Below, in pieces: positions 34,128 to 43,161 of a stretch of DNA of 64,000 bases (position 1 is the first letter of the stretch; each line of letters starts with the position of its first letter). The notes below the pieces were generated by a model. The model saw only the letters and a program-made list of their open reading frames with translations. It was not told the DNA's origin and did no database searches. The position numbers and the translations under genes were made by a program. The stretch is from Mycobacterium sp. GTDB lineage: Bacteria; Actinomycetota; Actinomycetes; Mycobacteriales; Mycobacteriaceae. Location: the NCBI RefSeq assembly GCF_002863225.1, contig NZ_PKEK01000022.1:1-64000 (forward strand), written 5' to 3'.

Positions 34128-35719
34128 GCCGGCCACTTGCCTACGCCCGCAACACCTGGCGCGCTCTGACCTCGATGGGCACCGCGTTGGTGCTGCTGTT
34201 CCTGCTGGCGCTCGGCGCGATGCCGGGGGCGCTGCTGCCGCAGCGCAGCCTCAACGCCGGCAAGGTCGACGACTACCTGGCCTCGCACCCGAAACTCGGC
34301 CCGCTGCTGGACAAAGTGCAGGCGTTCAACGTGTTCGGCAGCTTCTGGTTCACCGCGATCTACACCTTGCTGTTCATCTCGCTGCTGGGCTGCCTCACCC
34401 CGCGGATGATCGAGCACGCCCGGAGCATGCGCGCGACACCGGTGCCGGCGCCCCGCAACCTGACGCGGCTGCCCAAGCACGCCGTCGCCACTGTCACCGG
34501 CGACGCCGACGAGATCGCCACCACGATCACCGAGCGGTTGCGCGGCTGGCGCACCACCGTCCGTCGCGGCGAGGGCATCGAAATCTCCGCCGAGAAAGGC
34601 TATCTGCGCGAATTCGGCAACCTGGTCTTCCACTTCTCGCTGCTCGGTCTGCTGGTCGCGGTGGCCGCCGGCAAGCTGTTCGGCTACGAGGGCAACGTCG
34701 TCGTCATCGCCGACGGCGGACCCGGCTTCTGCTCGGCATCGCCCGCCGCATTCGACTCGTTCCGGGCCGGCAACACCGTCGACGGCACGTCGCTGCATCC
34801 GATCTGCCTGCGGGTCAACGACTTCAAGGCCAAATACCTGCCGTCCGGACAGGCGACGTCGTTTGCCGCCGACATCGACTACCAGTCCGGTCGCGACTTG
34901 ACCGCCGGCAGCTGGCGGCCCTACCGGCTCGAGGTCAACCACCCGTTGCGGGTGGGCGGCGACCGGGTTTACCTGCAGGGCCACGGCTACGCGCCGACGT
35001 TCAGCGTCGTCTACCCGGATGGGCAGGTCCGCACCTCGACCGTGCAGTGGCGCCCTGACAACGCCACCACGCTGCTGTCCTCCGGCGTCGCCCGCATCGA
35101 CCCGCCCGCCGGCAGCTACCCCGACCCGGCCGAACGTCGCAGACATCAGATCGCCATCACCGGCTTGCTGGCCCCGACGGAGCAACTCGACGGCAAGCTG
35201 CTGTCGTCGAGCTTCCCGGCGCTGATCGCACCGGCCGTCGCCGTCGACATCTACACCGGCGACACCGGCCTGGACAGCGGCCGCCCGCAGTCGCTGTACA
35301 CCCTCGACCCGCGTCTGATCGACCAGCACCGCATCGACCGGGCCGCGCGGGTGAACCTGCGGGTCGGGCAGCAGGTCCGCATCGACCAGGGGCCGGCGGC
35401 GGGCACCATCGTCCGCTTCGACGGCGCTGTGCCGTTCGTCAACCTGCAGGTGTCCCACGACCCGGGCCAGATCTGGGTGCTGGTGTCGGCGATGGCGATG
35501 ATGGCGGGGCTGGTGGTGTCGTTGCTGGTACGTCGGCGAAGGATCTGGGTTCGGCTGCAGACCGAAACGCCGAGTAGCGTGAATGTCCAGGTAGGCGGTT
35601 TGGCGCGGACCGACAACGCAGGCTGGGGCGACGAGTTCGAGCGGCTGGTCGAGCGCCTCGAAAACGGGCTGACGGTCTCGGCTGCCGAGCCGATCGCCAC
35701 CGGAAGGAGCACCCCATGA
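34124..35719 (+). CDS. resB: ResB-like cytochrome c biogenesis protein
   Basis: The protein is 531 aa with a TTG start overlapping ccdA by 4 nt (TTGA). Three N-terminal helices (TSMGTALVLLFLLALGAMPG, FWFTAIYTLLFISLLGCL, GNLVFHFSLLGLLVAV) lead into a large extracytoplasmic domain (about residues 190-440, with GHGYAPTF). One more helix follows near the C-terminus (VLVSAMAMMAGLVVSLLV). With CcsA it forms the system-II heme lyase that carries heme across the membrane and attaches it to cytochrome c. The length is near that of Rv0528. Confidence 0.95.
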   Translation: MSRPLAYARNTWRALTSMGTALVLLFLLALGAMPGALLPQRSLNAGKVDDYLASHPKLGPLLDKVQAFNVFGSFWFTAIYTLLFISLLGCLTPRMIEHARSMRATPVPAPRNLTRLPKHAVATVTGDADEIATTITERLRGWRTTVRRGEGIEISAEKGYLREFGNLVFHFSLLGLLVAVAAGKLFGYEGNVVVIADGGPGFCSASPAAFDSFRAGNTVDGTSLHPICLRVNDFKAKYLPSGQATSFAADIDYQSGRDLTAGSWRPYRLEVNHPLRVGGDRVYLQGHGYAPTFSVVYPDGQVRTSTVQWRPDNATTLLSSGVARIDPPAGSYPDPAERRRHQIAITGLLAPTEQLDGKLLSSSFPALIAPAVAVDIYTGDTGLDSGRPQSLYTLDPRLIDQHRIDRAARVNLRVGQQVRIDQGPAAGTIVRFDGAVPFVNLQVSHDPGQIWVLVSAMAMMAGLVVSLLVRRRRIWVRLQTETPSSVNVQVGGLARTDNAGWGDEFERLVERLENGLTVSAAEPIATGRSTP

Positions 35720-36681
35720 ACACGACGCACGTCCACATCGGGCTGGCGCGCAACTCCGACTGGGCATTCACCTCCGCGGTGGTGATCATGGTGGTCGCGC
35801 TGCTGCTGTTGGCCGTCGAACTCGCCTACACCCGCAGCCGTGACCGCGATCGCGAGCTGGTCGGGGTGGGGGCTGACAGCGCAACCCCCGGCGTGGTGGC
35901 CGAGACCCCGCGCCGCCCGGTCGACGAGCGCGTCGGGCGGGCCGGGCTGCTGCTGGTCTACGCCGGGATCGGACTGCTGTTCGCATGCATCGTGCTGCGC
36001 GGTCTGGCCACCCAGCGGGTGCCGTGGGGCAACATGTACGAATTCATCAACCTGACCTGCTTCTGCGGGCTGATCGCCGGGGCAATCGTGCTGCGCAAGC
36101 CGCAATACCGTCCGCTCTGGGTCTTCCTGCTGCTGCCGGTGCTGATTCTGCTGACGGTGTCCGGACGCTGGCTCTACACCAACGCGGCGCCGGTGATGCC
36201 CGCGCTGCAGTCGTACTGGCTACCGATTCACGTGTCGGTGGTCAGCCTGGGTTCCGGGGTGTTCATGGTGGCCGGGGTGGCCAGCATCCTGTTCCTGCTG
36301 CGCACGTCGCGGCTCGGCGAGCCGGACACCCCGGGCGGGTTGGCCCAGCTGGTCCAGCGGCTGCCCGACGCGCAGACACTGGATCGGATCGCGTACCGAA
36401 CCACGATCTTCGGCTTCCCGGTGTTCGGTTTCGGGGTCATCTTCGGTGCGATCTGGGCTGAGGAAGCCTGGGGCCGGTACTGGGGCTGGGACCCCAAGGA
36501 AACCGTCGCCTTCATCGCGTGGGTGGTCTACGCCGCCTACCTGCACGCCCGGTCGACGGCCGGCTGGCGGGACCGCAAAGCCGCCTGGATCAACGTGGTC
36601 GGATTCGTGGCGATGGTGTTCAACCTGTTCTTCGTCAACTTGGTCACTGTCGGGCTGCACTCCTATGCCGGAGTTGGATAA
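35716..36681 (+). CDS. ccsA: CcsA/ResC cytochrome c synthase subunit
   Basis: The protein is 321 aa, ATG within the resB stop (ATGA). It has about eight membrane helices. The tryptophan-rich heme-handling motif is EAWGRYWGWDPKETVAFIAW, and histidines for heme are in LPIHVSVVS, LHARSTAGW and VGLHSYAG. It completes the ResB-CcsA heme lyase. It ends the hemL-PGM-TlpA-ccdA-resB-ccsA chain, and 98 nt follow before the next gene. Confidence 0.96.
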   Translation: MNTTHVHIGLARNSDWAFTSAVVIMVVALLLLAVELAYTRSRDRDRELVGVGADSATPGVVAETPRRPVDERVGRAGLLLVYAGIGLLFACIVLRGLATQRVPWGNMYEFINLTCFCGLIAGAIVLRKPQYRPLWVFLLLPVLILLTVSGRWLYTNAAPVMPALQSYWLPIHVSVVSLGSGVFMVAGVASILFLLRTSRLGEPDTPGGLAQLVQRLPDAQTLDRIAYRTTIFGFPVFGFGVIFGAIWAEEAWGRYWGWDPKETVAFIAWVVYAAYLHARSTAGWRDRKAAWINVVGFVAMVFNLFFVNLVTVGLHSYAGVG

Positions 36682-36779
36682 CTGCAGCTCACAGGCATTC
36701 ACAAGGCCCTGCGATATGTTCGATGACCAGAACTGTTCGTCGATAGCGACCCGAGCGTCGCACCGAGGGGATATTTCAC

Positions 36780-38060
36780 GTGTCTGACCATCCGACGCAT
36801 GACCCGAATACGGGCCGTCGCGGAGAGCATCCGACGACCGAACTGCCGCCGCAGGCGCCGCCACCGCCGGCTCCCGAGCCGCCGACCCGGGCGTTCACCG
36901 GATTCCGGACCGAACGCCGCTTCGGCGAGGGACCGACACAGAACGCGCCCATGCCGGAGACCCGCGTCGAACCGCGCGCCTGGGCCGAGACGCCGTACCA
37001 GGGGCTGCCCCGCGTCGTCGAGGCCAACGATGCGCCGCGCCGGGTCTACGGAAACTACGGCGGCCCGCCTCCCGCGTTCGAACCGGCGCAACAGCAGCCC
37101 AACCTGCCGCCGTCGCGATACCCGGAGCTGTCCACCAGCACCTTGCTGCGCCAGGTCAAGCCCGCGCCGGCGGAGGGCTGGCGCCGGTGGCTCTACCGCT
37201 TGTCCGGCCAGCTGATCAACGTCGGCGAGAGCCAGCGCACGATCCGCTACAACGACCTCACCGTCCAGGTGAACCGACCGCTGCGCGGGTGCTACCGGAT
37301 CGCGATGCTCTCGCTGAAAGGCGGCGTCGGCAAGACCACCGTCACCGCCACCCTGGGCGCGACCTTCGCCTCGATCCGGGGTGACCGGGTGGTGGCCGTG
37401 GACGCCAACCCCGATCGCGGCACGCTGAGCCAGAAGGTGCCGCTGGAAACCCCGGCCACCGTGCGCCACCTGCTGCGCGACGCCGACGGCATCGAGCGCT
37501 ACAGCGACGTCCGCAGCTACACCTCGCAGGGCCGCAGCCGACTGGAAGTGCTTGCCTCCGAAAGCGATCCGGCGATGTCGGAGGCCTTCAGCGCCGAGGA
37601 CTACGCGCAGACGCTGGAGATTCTCGAGCGGTTCTACGGTCTGGTGCTCACCGATTGCGGCACCGGGTTGCTGCACTCCGCGATGACGGCGGTGCTGGAG
37701 AAGGCTGACGCGCTAGTCGTGGTGAGTTCGGGTTCGATCGACGGCGCTCGCAGCGCGTCGGCGACCTTGGACTGGCTCGACGCGCACGGCCACGAAGAGC
37801 TGGTCAGCAATTCCATCGCGGTGATCAACGCGGTACGCCCGCGTTCCGGCAAGGTCGACATGCAGAAAGTGGTCGACCATTTCTCCCGGCGCTGCCGGGC
37901 GGTGCGCCTGGTGCCGTTCGACCCGCACCTCGAAGAAGGCGCCGAGATCAATCTCGACCTGTTGAAGCGGGAGACCCGGGAAGCGCTGATCGAGCTGGCA
38001 GCTGTTGTCGCAGACGGCTTTCCGAACGATCAGCGCCGCTCCAACGAGCACTTCATCTGA
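36780..38060 (+). CDS. MinD/ParA-family ATPase with Pro-rich N-terminus (Rv0530-like)
   Basis: The protein is 426 aa, GTG start with GAGGGG upstream. Residues 1-130 are Pro/Arg-rich and disordered. The ATPase domain begins MLSLKGGVGKTTVTATLGA (deviant Walker A), with VVAVDANPDRG and VLTDCGTGL, matching MinD/ParA proteins. A proline-rich leader plus this ATPase recalls EspI of ESX-1, though here it is next to ccsA as Rv0530 is. Likely roles are positioning or regulation at the membrane. The partner is unknown. Confidence 0.9.
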   Translation: MSDHPTHDPNTGRRGEHPTTELPPQAPPPPAPEPPTRAFTGFRTERRFGEGPTQNAPMPETRVEPRAWAETPYQGLPRVVEANDAPRRVYGNYGGPPPAFEPAQQQPNLPPSRYPELSTSTLLRQVKPAPAEGWRRWLYRLSGQLINVGESQRTIRYNDLTVQVNRPLRGCYRIAMLSLKGGVGKTTVTATLGATFASIRGDRVVAVDANPDRGTLSQKVPLETPATVRHLLRDADGIERYSDVRSYTSQGRSRLEVLASESDPAMSEAFSAEDYAQTLEILERFYGLVLTDCGTGLLHSAMTAVLEKADALVVVSSGSIDGARSASATLDWLDAHGHEELVSNSIAVINAVRPRSGKVDMQKVVDHFSRRCRAVRLVPFDPHLEEGAEINLDLLKRETREALIELAAVVADGFPNDQRRSNEHFI

Positions 38061-38094
38061 CGGGAGGACGACGCAGGGCCGTCAGGCTCGAGCG

Positions 38095-38256
38095 TCAGCG
38101 CGGGTTGTTGTCGCCGTGACTGAGCCGCCAGAGGAAGTCCGGATCGTCGTCAGGGCCGATGACGCGGCTCTTCGGCCGGCTCATCTGCGCGCGTGCCGCG
38201 CGCCAGCCGACGTAGATCAGTGATCCGAGAAGAAAGACCAGGAGCAGATAAAGCAC
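38095..38256 (-). CDS. 53-aa membrane microprotein (Rv0530A-like)
   Basis: A GTG start at 38256 is preceded by AAGGAGG 6 nt upstream, one of the best ribosome binding sites in the window. The product begins MLYLLLVFLLGSLIYVGWRA, one membrane helix, then a basic stretch (ARAQMSRPKSRVIG) and an acidic, conserved-looking tail (PDDDPDFLWRLS). It occupies the place of Rv0530A as I recall it. It lies convergent to the ParA gene and divergent from the DUF4229 gene. It is short enough to be missed by usual length cut-offs. Function unknown. Confidence 0.8.
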   Translation of the reverse strand: MLYLLLVFLLGSLIYVGWRAARAQMSRPKSRVIGPDDDPDFLWRLSHGDNNPR

Positions 38257-38303
38257 TCAACACCTCCTTGGTCCGAATATACGCGGCGACCTAGGCTCGC
38301 ACT

Positions 38304-38618
38304 GTGTCAAACGCACAGAGGTCGGTGGGTCGCGCGGTTCTCAGCGTCGTGTTCTACGTCGTGGCCCGCCTGGCATTGGTGGCCGCGCTGGCCGGCGCGA
38401 TCTACGGGATCGGTCGCGCGCTCGGGGTGCACGAGTTTCCCATCGTCGTCGCATTGCTTTTCGCGTTGATCATCGCGATGCCGCTGGGCATGTGGCTGTT
38501 CGCCCCGCTGCGACGACGGGCCACCGCCGGCCTGGAAGAAGCCACCGCCCGCCGCCGCCAGGACCGCGAACAACTGCAGGCCCGGCTGCGAGGCGAAGAG
38601 CCGCCCGACCCGCATTAA
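38304..38618 (+). CDS. DUF4229-like two-helix membrane protein (Rv0531-like)
   Basis: The protein is 104 aa from GTG 38304. Two helices (VVFYVVARLALVAALAGAIY and IVVALLFALIIAMPLGMWLF) precede a basic, Arg/Glu/Gln-rich C-terminal helix (ATARRRQDREQLQARLRGEE). This matches actinobacterial DUF4229 and the place of Rv0531. The function is unknown. It is divergent from the 53-aa membrane protein with 47 nt between. Confidence 0.85.
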   Translation: MSNAQRSVGRAVLSVVFYVVARLALVAALAGAIYGIGRALGVHEFPIVVALLFALIIAMPLGMWLFAPLRRRATAGLEEATARRRQDREQLQARLRGEEPPDPH

Positions 38619-38799
38619 GGCTGCGGTGAGGGCGGCGATACGTCGACATTGCCCGCCCTGTCCGCAGAGCGAACGCGTTCCAATCCGGTCAGGTTTCCTC
38701 GTTGCTTGACGCTGTGTGATTGCCGAGTTGACTTGGCCCTCGTGGGCGAATTGTCCGACCTGTCGCCCGGGCTTGTCGCAGACGCTGCGGGCAGCGCCA

Positions 38800-39179
38800 A
38801 CCCGGCGATGGATTTACGCGCGGTGCGCGCGCTGCATCGACCTGGGGGTGGTCCGCGACAGTGTGTCGCGCACCTTCGGCGACGAAGCTTTCGCCAGAGC
38901 GTCGTCTCGCTCGGGTCGTTGTCGCCGCTCCCGAAGGCAGATGTCGTTGAGCCACGGGGCCAAGAAGGTGCAGGAGCTTGCGCTGCGGGAAGCGCTGGCG
39001 TACTAGGACACCGAGATCCGCTGCGAGCATCTGCTGCTGGGCATCTTGCGCAGCGGCGAGAAATCGGCCATCGGGTGATCGCCGAGCACGTCTACACCGC
39101 GCGATTACGGGCGGTGGTGGTCAACATGCGGGAGAGGGCGGCTCGAGGTTGCGTGACTTCGCACTCACTCAGTAACGTC
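38800..39179 (+). pseudogene. Decayed Clp N-terminal-domain protein gene
   Basis: One frame reads DLGVVRDSVSRTFGDEAFAR, then HGAKKVQELALREALAY, an in-frame TAG at 39004-39006, and then DTEIRCEHLLLGILRSGEKS. The phrase continues after a frameshift near 39075 as VIAEHVYTARLRAVVVNM. Together these form the repeat of the Clp_N (ClpC/ClpA N-terminal) domain, as in small mycobacterial Clp-N proteins without ATPase domains. Upstream of about 38800 no clear start survives. The 700-nt gap from 38619 to 39352 holds nothing else I can support. Confidence 0.7.
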
Positions 39180-39352
39180 TAAGCGTCGAAAAGGACCAGG
39201 AGAGGCACCGGTAAGCCCGCTCCCTTCCACAGGAAGCTCCGTTCCGCGCAGCGGACCCGCGGCAAGCACTGGCGCAGACGCGTCGGCGGCTTGAGCGCGC
39301 TCGCAGCACATGCGTCCATTTCCGGCCGGCTGTGCCCTGACAGGAGGCCGAC

Positions 39353-39670
39353 ATGCCATTAATTCGAACAAACGCCGGAATCGTCACTCAAATCAACACT
39401 TTCACGGTAACCGGTGGTGATCCGCAAAAACTGATCGACTCACTTCGTGAAGGTGCACAGTTCGCCAGCGCAACACCCGGTTGGTTGTCGGCGAGCCTGC
39501 ACAGGAGCCACGATGGAACCCGCGTGGTGAACTACGCCCAAAGCGATAGCCTCGACGCCGCGCTGGCAGTGATCGATCGGCTTCGGCGCGAAGGTTTCCT
39601 GGAGCGCAACGCCGAGCACGGGGAGGCGCACCCCGGGCTTTATGACGTCGTATACACACTCGAACGTTGA
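39353..39670 (+). CDS. Antibiotic biosynthesis monooxygenase (ABM)-domain protein
   Basis: The protein is 105 aa with AGGAGG 6 nt before the ATG. The single ferredoxin-like ABM domain is visible in TQINTFTVTGGDPQKLIDSL, TPGWLSASLHRSHDGTRVVNYAQ (the usual W...N-Y pattern) and ERNAEHGEAHPGLYDVVYTL. Such proteins are dimeric, cofactor-poor oxygenases or heme-handling proteins. It replaces fabH found before menA in M. tuberculosis. It is convergent with menA (9 nt apart). Role unknown. Confidence 0.82.
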   Translation: MPLIRTNAGIVTQINTFTVTGGDPQKLIDSLREGAQFASATPGWLSASLHRSHDGTRVVNYAQSDSLDAALAVIDRLRREGFLERNAEHGEAHPGLYDVVYTLER

Positions 39671-39679
39671 CGAACGCCC

Positions 39680-40555
39680 TCAGGCCGCCGTTACGCCCAA
39701 CGCCGCCGCCACGGCGATCGACCAGACCAGCATCGTCAGGCCGGTGTCGCGCAGCACCGGGATCAGCGCGGGCCCTCGCTGCCCGGTACGCACCGGCTTC
39801 GCGGCCCGAACCGCCAGCGGCGTTGCCAGCAGGCCCAGCGCGCACCACGGCGTCGCCGCGGTCAGCGCCAGGGTCAACACCGCGGCGGCGGCCAGCAGCA
39901 GCTGGTAGAAGACGCGTGTTCCCTTGTCGCCCAAGCGGACTGCCAACGTGATCTTGCCGGACTCGGCATCGGTCGGGATGTCGCGCAAGTTGTTGGCCAC
40001 CAGCACCGCCGACGACAGCGCCCCCGTCGTCACCGCCAGCACCGCGCCGACCCAGTCCACCCGCAATGCCTGGGTGTACTGGGTGCCGAGCACCGCGACC
40101 AGACCGAAGAACAGAAAGACGGCGACCTCCCCGTAACCCGCGTAGCCGTAGGGCTTCGAGCCGCCGGTGTACAACCAGGCTCCGGCGATGCACAGCGCAC
40201 CGACCGCGACCAGCCACAGCGCGCTCGTCAGCGCCAGCGCCAGCCCGGCCGCCGCACCCACGGCCAAGCTCGCCACGGCCACCAGCAGGACCGACCGCGG
40301 CGCGGCCAGTCGCGAGCCCACCAGGCGCAGCGGGCCGGCCCGGTTGTCGTCGGTGCCGCGAATGCCGTCGGAGTAGTCGTTGGCGAAGTTGACCCCGATG
40401 ATCAACGCGACCGCCACGGCCAACGCCAGCAATGCCTTCCACCAGACGGCGGAGTGCAGCCAGGCGGCCGCGCCGGTGCCGGCGATGACGGGGGCGACGG
40501 CGTTGGGGAGTGTTCGCGGTCGCGCACCGGCGATCCACTGCGAAAGACTGGCCAC
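39680..40555 (-). CDS. menA: 1,4-dihydroxy-2-naphthoate polyprenyltransferase
   Basis: The protein is 291 aa from GTG 40555 ([20 protein letters not shown]), chosen since M. tuberculosis MenA begins alike. It attaches the polyprenyl chain to DHNA in menaquinone synthesis. The two Asp-rich motifs are [15 protein letters not shown] and [14 protein letters not shown]. About eight membrane helices are present. It is divergent from mtnP with 38 nt between the starts, so the promoters overlap. Confidence 0.95.
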   Translation of the reverse strand: MASLSQWIAGARPRTLPNAVAPVIAGTGAAAWLHSAVWWKALLALAVAVALIIGVNFANDYSDGIRGTDDNRAGPLRLVGSRLAAPRSVLLVAVASLAVGAAAGLALALTSALWLVAVGALCIAGAWLYTGGSKPYGYAGYGEVAVFLFFGLVAVLGTQYTQALRVDWVGAVLAVTTGALSSAVLVANNLRDIPTDAESGKITLAVRLGDKGTRVFYQLLLAAAAVLTLALTAATPWCALGLLATPLAVRAAKPVRTGQRGPALIPVLRDTGLTMLVWSIAVAAALGVTAA

Positions 40556-40593
40556 CCTGTGATCGTTCCATGCGCGTGCTCGACAATGCATAG

Positions 40594-41370
40594 ATGCTTG
40601 GAGTGATCGGCGGCAGCGGCTTCTACAGCTTCTTCGACTCGGCGGCCCGCAGCGTCAGCCTGGACACGCCGTTCGGCGAGCCCAGCGGCCCGCTGACGGT
40701 CGGCGCCATCGGGGAGCACGAGGTGGCGTTCCTGCCTCGGCACGGCGTCGACCATCGCTATCCCGCCCACAAGGTGCCCTATCGGGCCAACATGTGGGCG
40801 CTGCGCTCGCTCGGTGTCCGACAGGTCTTCGCGCCGTGCGCGGTCGGCAGCCTGACCCCGGACCATGGCCCGGGAAGCGTGGTGGTGCCCGATCAATTGG
40901 TCGACCGCACCCGTCATCGCGCCGACACCTACTTCGATTCCGGCGCGGCGCACGTGGCCTTCGCCGACCCGTACTGCCCGACGTTGCGCGCCGCGGCGAC
41001 CGGTCTGCCGGAGGTCGTCGACGGCGGCACCATGGTGGTGATCGAGGGTCCGCGGTTTTCCACCCGGGCGGAGAGTCGGTGGTTCGCCGCGGCCGGCTTC
41101 ACCCTGATCAACATGACCGGCTACCCCGAGTCGGTTCTGGCTCGCGAGCTCGAAATCTGCTACGCAGCAATCGCTTTGGTAACCGACCTGGACGCCGGGA
41201 TCGAGGCCGGCGGTGGCGTGAAGGTCGACGAGGTAATCGACGTCTTCGCCAAGAACATCGAGCCGTTCAAAAAGCTCGTCCGCGAAGCGATCGGCCGGGT
41301 GGCCACCGAGCATTCCTGTCAGGAGTGTCTGTCGCACACCGGGATGCCGAACCCGTTCGACGAGGGGTAG
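40594..41370 (+). CDS. mtnP: S-methyl-5'-thioadenosine phosphorylase (PNP family)
   Basis: The protein is 258 aa. Motifs of the MTAP/PNP-II family are [11 protein letters not shown] (phosphate loop), [31 protein letters not shown] and [15 protein letters not shown]. It cleaves methylthioadenosine, a by-product of polyamine and other SAM chemistry, to adenine and methylthioribose-phosphate. Rv0535 (called pnp) is the counterpart. Purine nucleoside specificity cannot be fully excluded. Confidence 0.92.
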   Translation: MLGVIGGSGFYSFFDSAARSVSLDTPFGEPSGPLTVGAIGEHEVAFLPRHGVDHRYPAHKVPYRANMWALRSLGVRQVFAPCAVGSLTPDHGPGSVVVPDQLVDRTRHRADTYFDSGAAHVAFADPYCPTLRAAATGLPEVVDGGTMVVIEGPRFSTRAESRWFAAAGFTLINMTGYPESVLARELEICYAAIALVTDLDAGIEAGGGVKVDEVIDVFAKNIEPFKKLVREAIGRVATEHSCQECLSHTGMPNPFDEG

Positions 41371-41373
41371 CGG

Positions 41374-43125
41374 TCAGCCCACCCGGGCCGCGGGCTTGCG
41401 CTCGTCGTCGGCGCCGGGCTGGCGGGGTGGACGTCCGCGTCGCAGGGTCTCGATCAACTCCCGATAGGGGCCGACCAGGTAGACGGTGTCGTCGGCGTGC
41501 AAGCGGGCGTCGCGGCGCGGGTGCAGCTTGAGCAATCCGTTGGAGGTCACGATCGCGATGACCCGGGCCTTGGTGGACAGCTCGAACATCCGCAGCCCGT
41601 CCAGCTCGCTGCCCGCGGCGACCTGCATTTCGCCCACCACGAACGAGCTCTGACCCACCGAGAACGTGCCCAGCACCTGCAGGCCGATGGCGGCGCCGAT
41701 GAAGTACGGCACCGCTAATTCGACGGTGGAGCGGACGTTCTCGAAGCCGAACCGCTGGGCGACAGCGAAACCCAGCGTTCGGTCGTAGACCCGCAGCACC
41801 AGCGGGATGTCGGTCCAGTGCTCGCGGGTCGCCGTCTTCTTGCCGAGCATCTCGGCCAGCACGATGCCGGTCTCGATGTTGATCATGTCGTTGCGGGTCA
41901 GCACCGCGACCGCCCGCGCGCGGTCGACCCGAGCCGACTGCAGGGTCTGGCGCAGCGTGGCGTCGCCGAAGATGACCGGCACGTCGAGGTCGCGGACGGC
42001 GGACAGGAAGCGATTCTCCTCGTCCTGTTCGATGACGGCGACGTCGTGCCCGGCGCCGACCAGGTCCTTGATGACGCGCATGCCGAGGCCGCTGAGCCCG
42101 ACCACCACGATGTGGTTGCGCAGATGCCCGACCCGTGGCCGCGCTGACGCGAAAACGAAACGGCGAGAAAGCAATACATCGGCGACGAAGGACACCAGCA
42201 GGGCAGTGGTGGTCACGCCGCTGAACATCAGCAGCGTGGAGAAGGTGCGTAGCCAGGTCGGCTGGTTGACGAAGCTGAAGTCGCCGTAACCGGTGGTGGT
42301 CATCGTCTCGATGGTGAAGTAGAACGCGTCCACCCAGCCCATCTTGGGCGGTGGACGGTAGCCGAACCGCAGCACGAACGTCGCGGTGATCAGCACCATC
42401 AACGTCGCGCCGACGACGGGGTAGAACGTCGGGTTGAAGTCGTTGACCACCCCGCGAACCACGTCGACCATCCGCCGGACGACGGTACGGCGGGACCGCG
42501 AGCGCGACGAGCCGGGGACCTTGATGCCTTGCGCGGCCAACTCGTCGGCGGTGCCGATCATCATCGTCCAGTCGCCGGCATGCACCCGCCGGTCGCGGCC
42601 GGGGCAGATCTCGAGCTCACCGGGGTCGGGGGAGTTGTCACCGTGGATGATCGCCACCGGCGCGAGGTCGCCGTAGAGCTCGCGCAGCGTCGCCTCGCGC
42701 GACGCGGTCTTGCCGGAGACGAGGAAGGTCAGCCCGGCGGCGTCGAAATCGTGGGTCGCCTGCGACAGACAGGCCTCGACGACCGCCGGCGCGGCGATCT
42801 CGGCCACGTCGAGGATCGCGCCGGCGCCGTTGTCGTTGGCCACCGCTTCGCGCAGCACGTCGTTGGCCACCCTCGAGACCACGCGCACGTTGGGGTTGGC
42901 TTTCCTTGCGAGCAACGCGATTTCAAGGTTCACCGCGTCGTCGTCGCCGGCGCAGACGACGGCCAGGGCGTGCGACACCTCGGCCAGGGTGAGCTCACGC
43001 GCGACGCCGGCTTCGGAGGCCTCGGTGTTGACCAGCCGGACCACCGTCGCGCCGGCGTTCTTCAGCTCGTCGGCGATCGTGGTCGCCAGCGAATCGTCAC
43101 CGCTGACAATGATGTGGCGATGCAT
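41374..43125 (-). CDS. Potassium channel with N- and C-terminal RCK/TrkA domains
   Basis: The protein is 583 aa. ATG 43125 is preferred because AGGG is 7 nt upstream. A GTG two codons earlier has no room for it. Order: TrkA-N/RCK (IIVSGDDSLATTIADEL), a helix (VVGATLMVLITATFVLRFG), a pore loop with the selectivity filter TTTGYGDFSF, a second helix, another TrkA-N (VVVGLSGLGMRVIKDL) and a TrkA-C (KARVIAIVTSNGLLKLHPRR). It is an MthK/Kch-like channel subunit controlled by NAD or a nucleotide ligand. No counterpart at this place in M. tuberculosis as I recall, so it is an insertion between mtnP and menE. Confidence 0.92.
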   Translation of the reverse strand: MHRHIIVSGDDSLATTIADELKNAGATVVRLVNTEASEAGVARELTLAEVSHALAVVCAGDDDAVNLEIALLARKANPNVRVVSRVANDVLREAVANDNGAGAILDVAEIAAPAVVEACLSQATHDFDAAGLTFLVSGKTASREATLRELYGDLAPVAIIHGDNSPDPGELEICPGRDRRVHAGDWTMMIGTADELAAQGIKVPGSSRSRSRRTVVRRMVDVVRGVVNDFNPTFYPVVGATLMVLITATFVLRFGYRPPPKMGWVDAFYFTIETMTTTGYGDFSFVNQPTWLRTFSTLLMFSGVTTTALLVSFVADVLLSRRFVFASARPRVGHLRNHIVVVGLSGLGMRVIKDLVGAGHDVAVIEQDEENRFLSAVRDLDVPVIFGDATLRQTLQSARVDRARAVAVLTRNDMINIETGIVLAEMLGKKTATREHWTDIPLVLRVYDRTLGFAVAQRFGFENVRSTVELAVPYFIGAAIGLQVLGTFSVGQSSFVVGEMQVAAGSELDGLRMFELSTKARVIAIVTSNGLLKLHPRRDARLHADDTVYLVGPYRELIETLRRGRPPRQPGADDERKPAARVG

Positions 43126-43161
43126 GCTCACACCCTGCCTTCGTGCCGGTTCACCAGGGCA

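Noticed and set aside
33908..35767. 619-residue minus-strand frame across resB
   Set aside because: Antisense shadow; resB on the plus strand has clear membrane helices and operon position.
36682..36779. Possible small gene between ccsA and the ParA-type gene
   Set aside because: No frame with a start signal or coding character; most likely the promoter of the ATPase gene.
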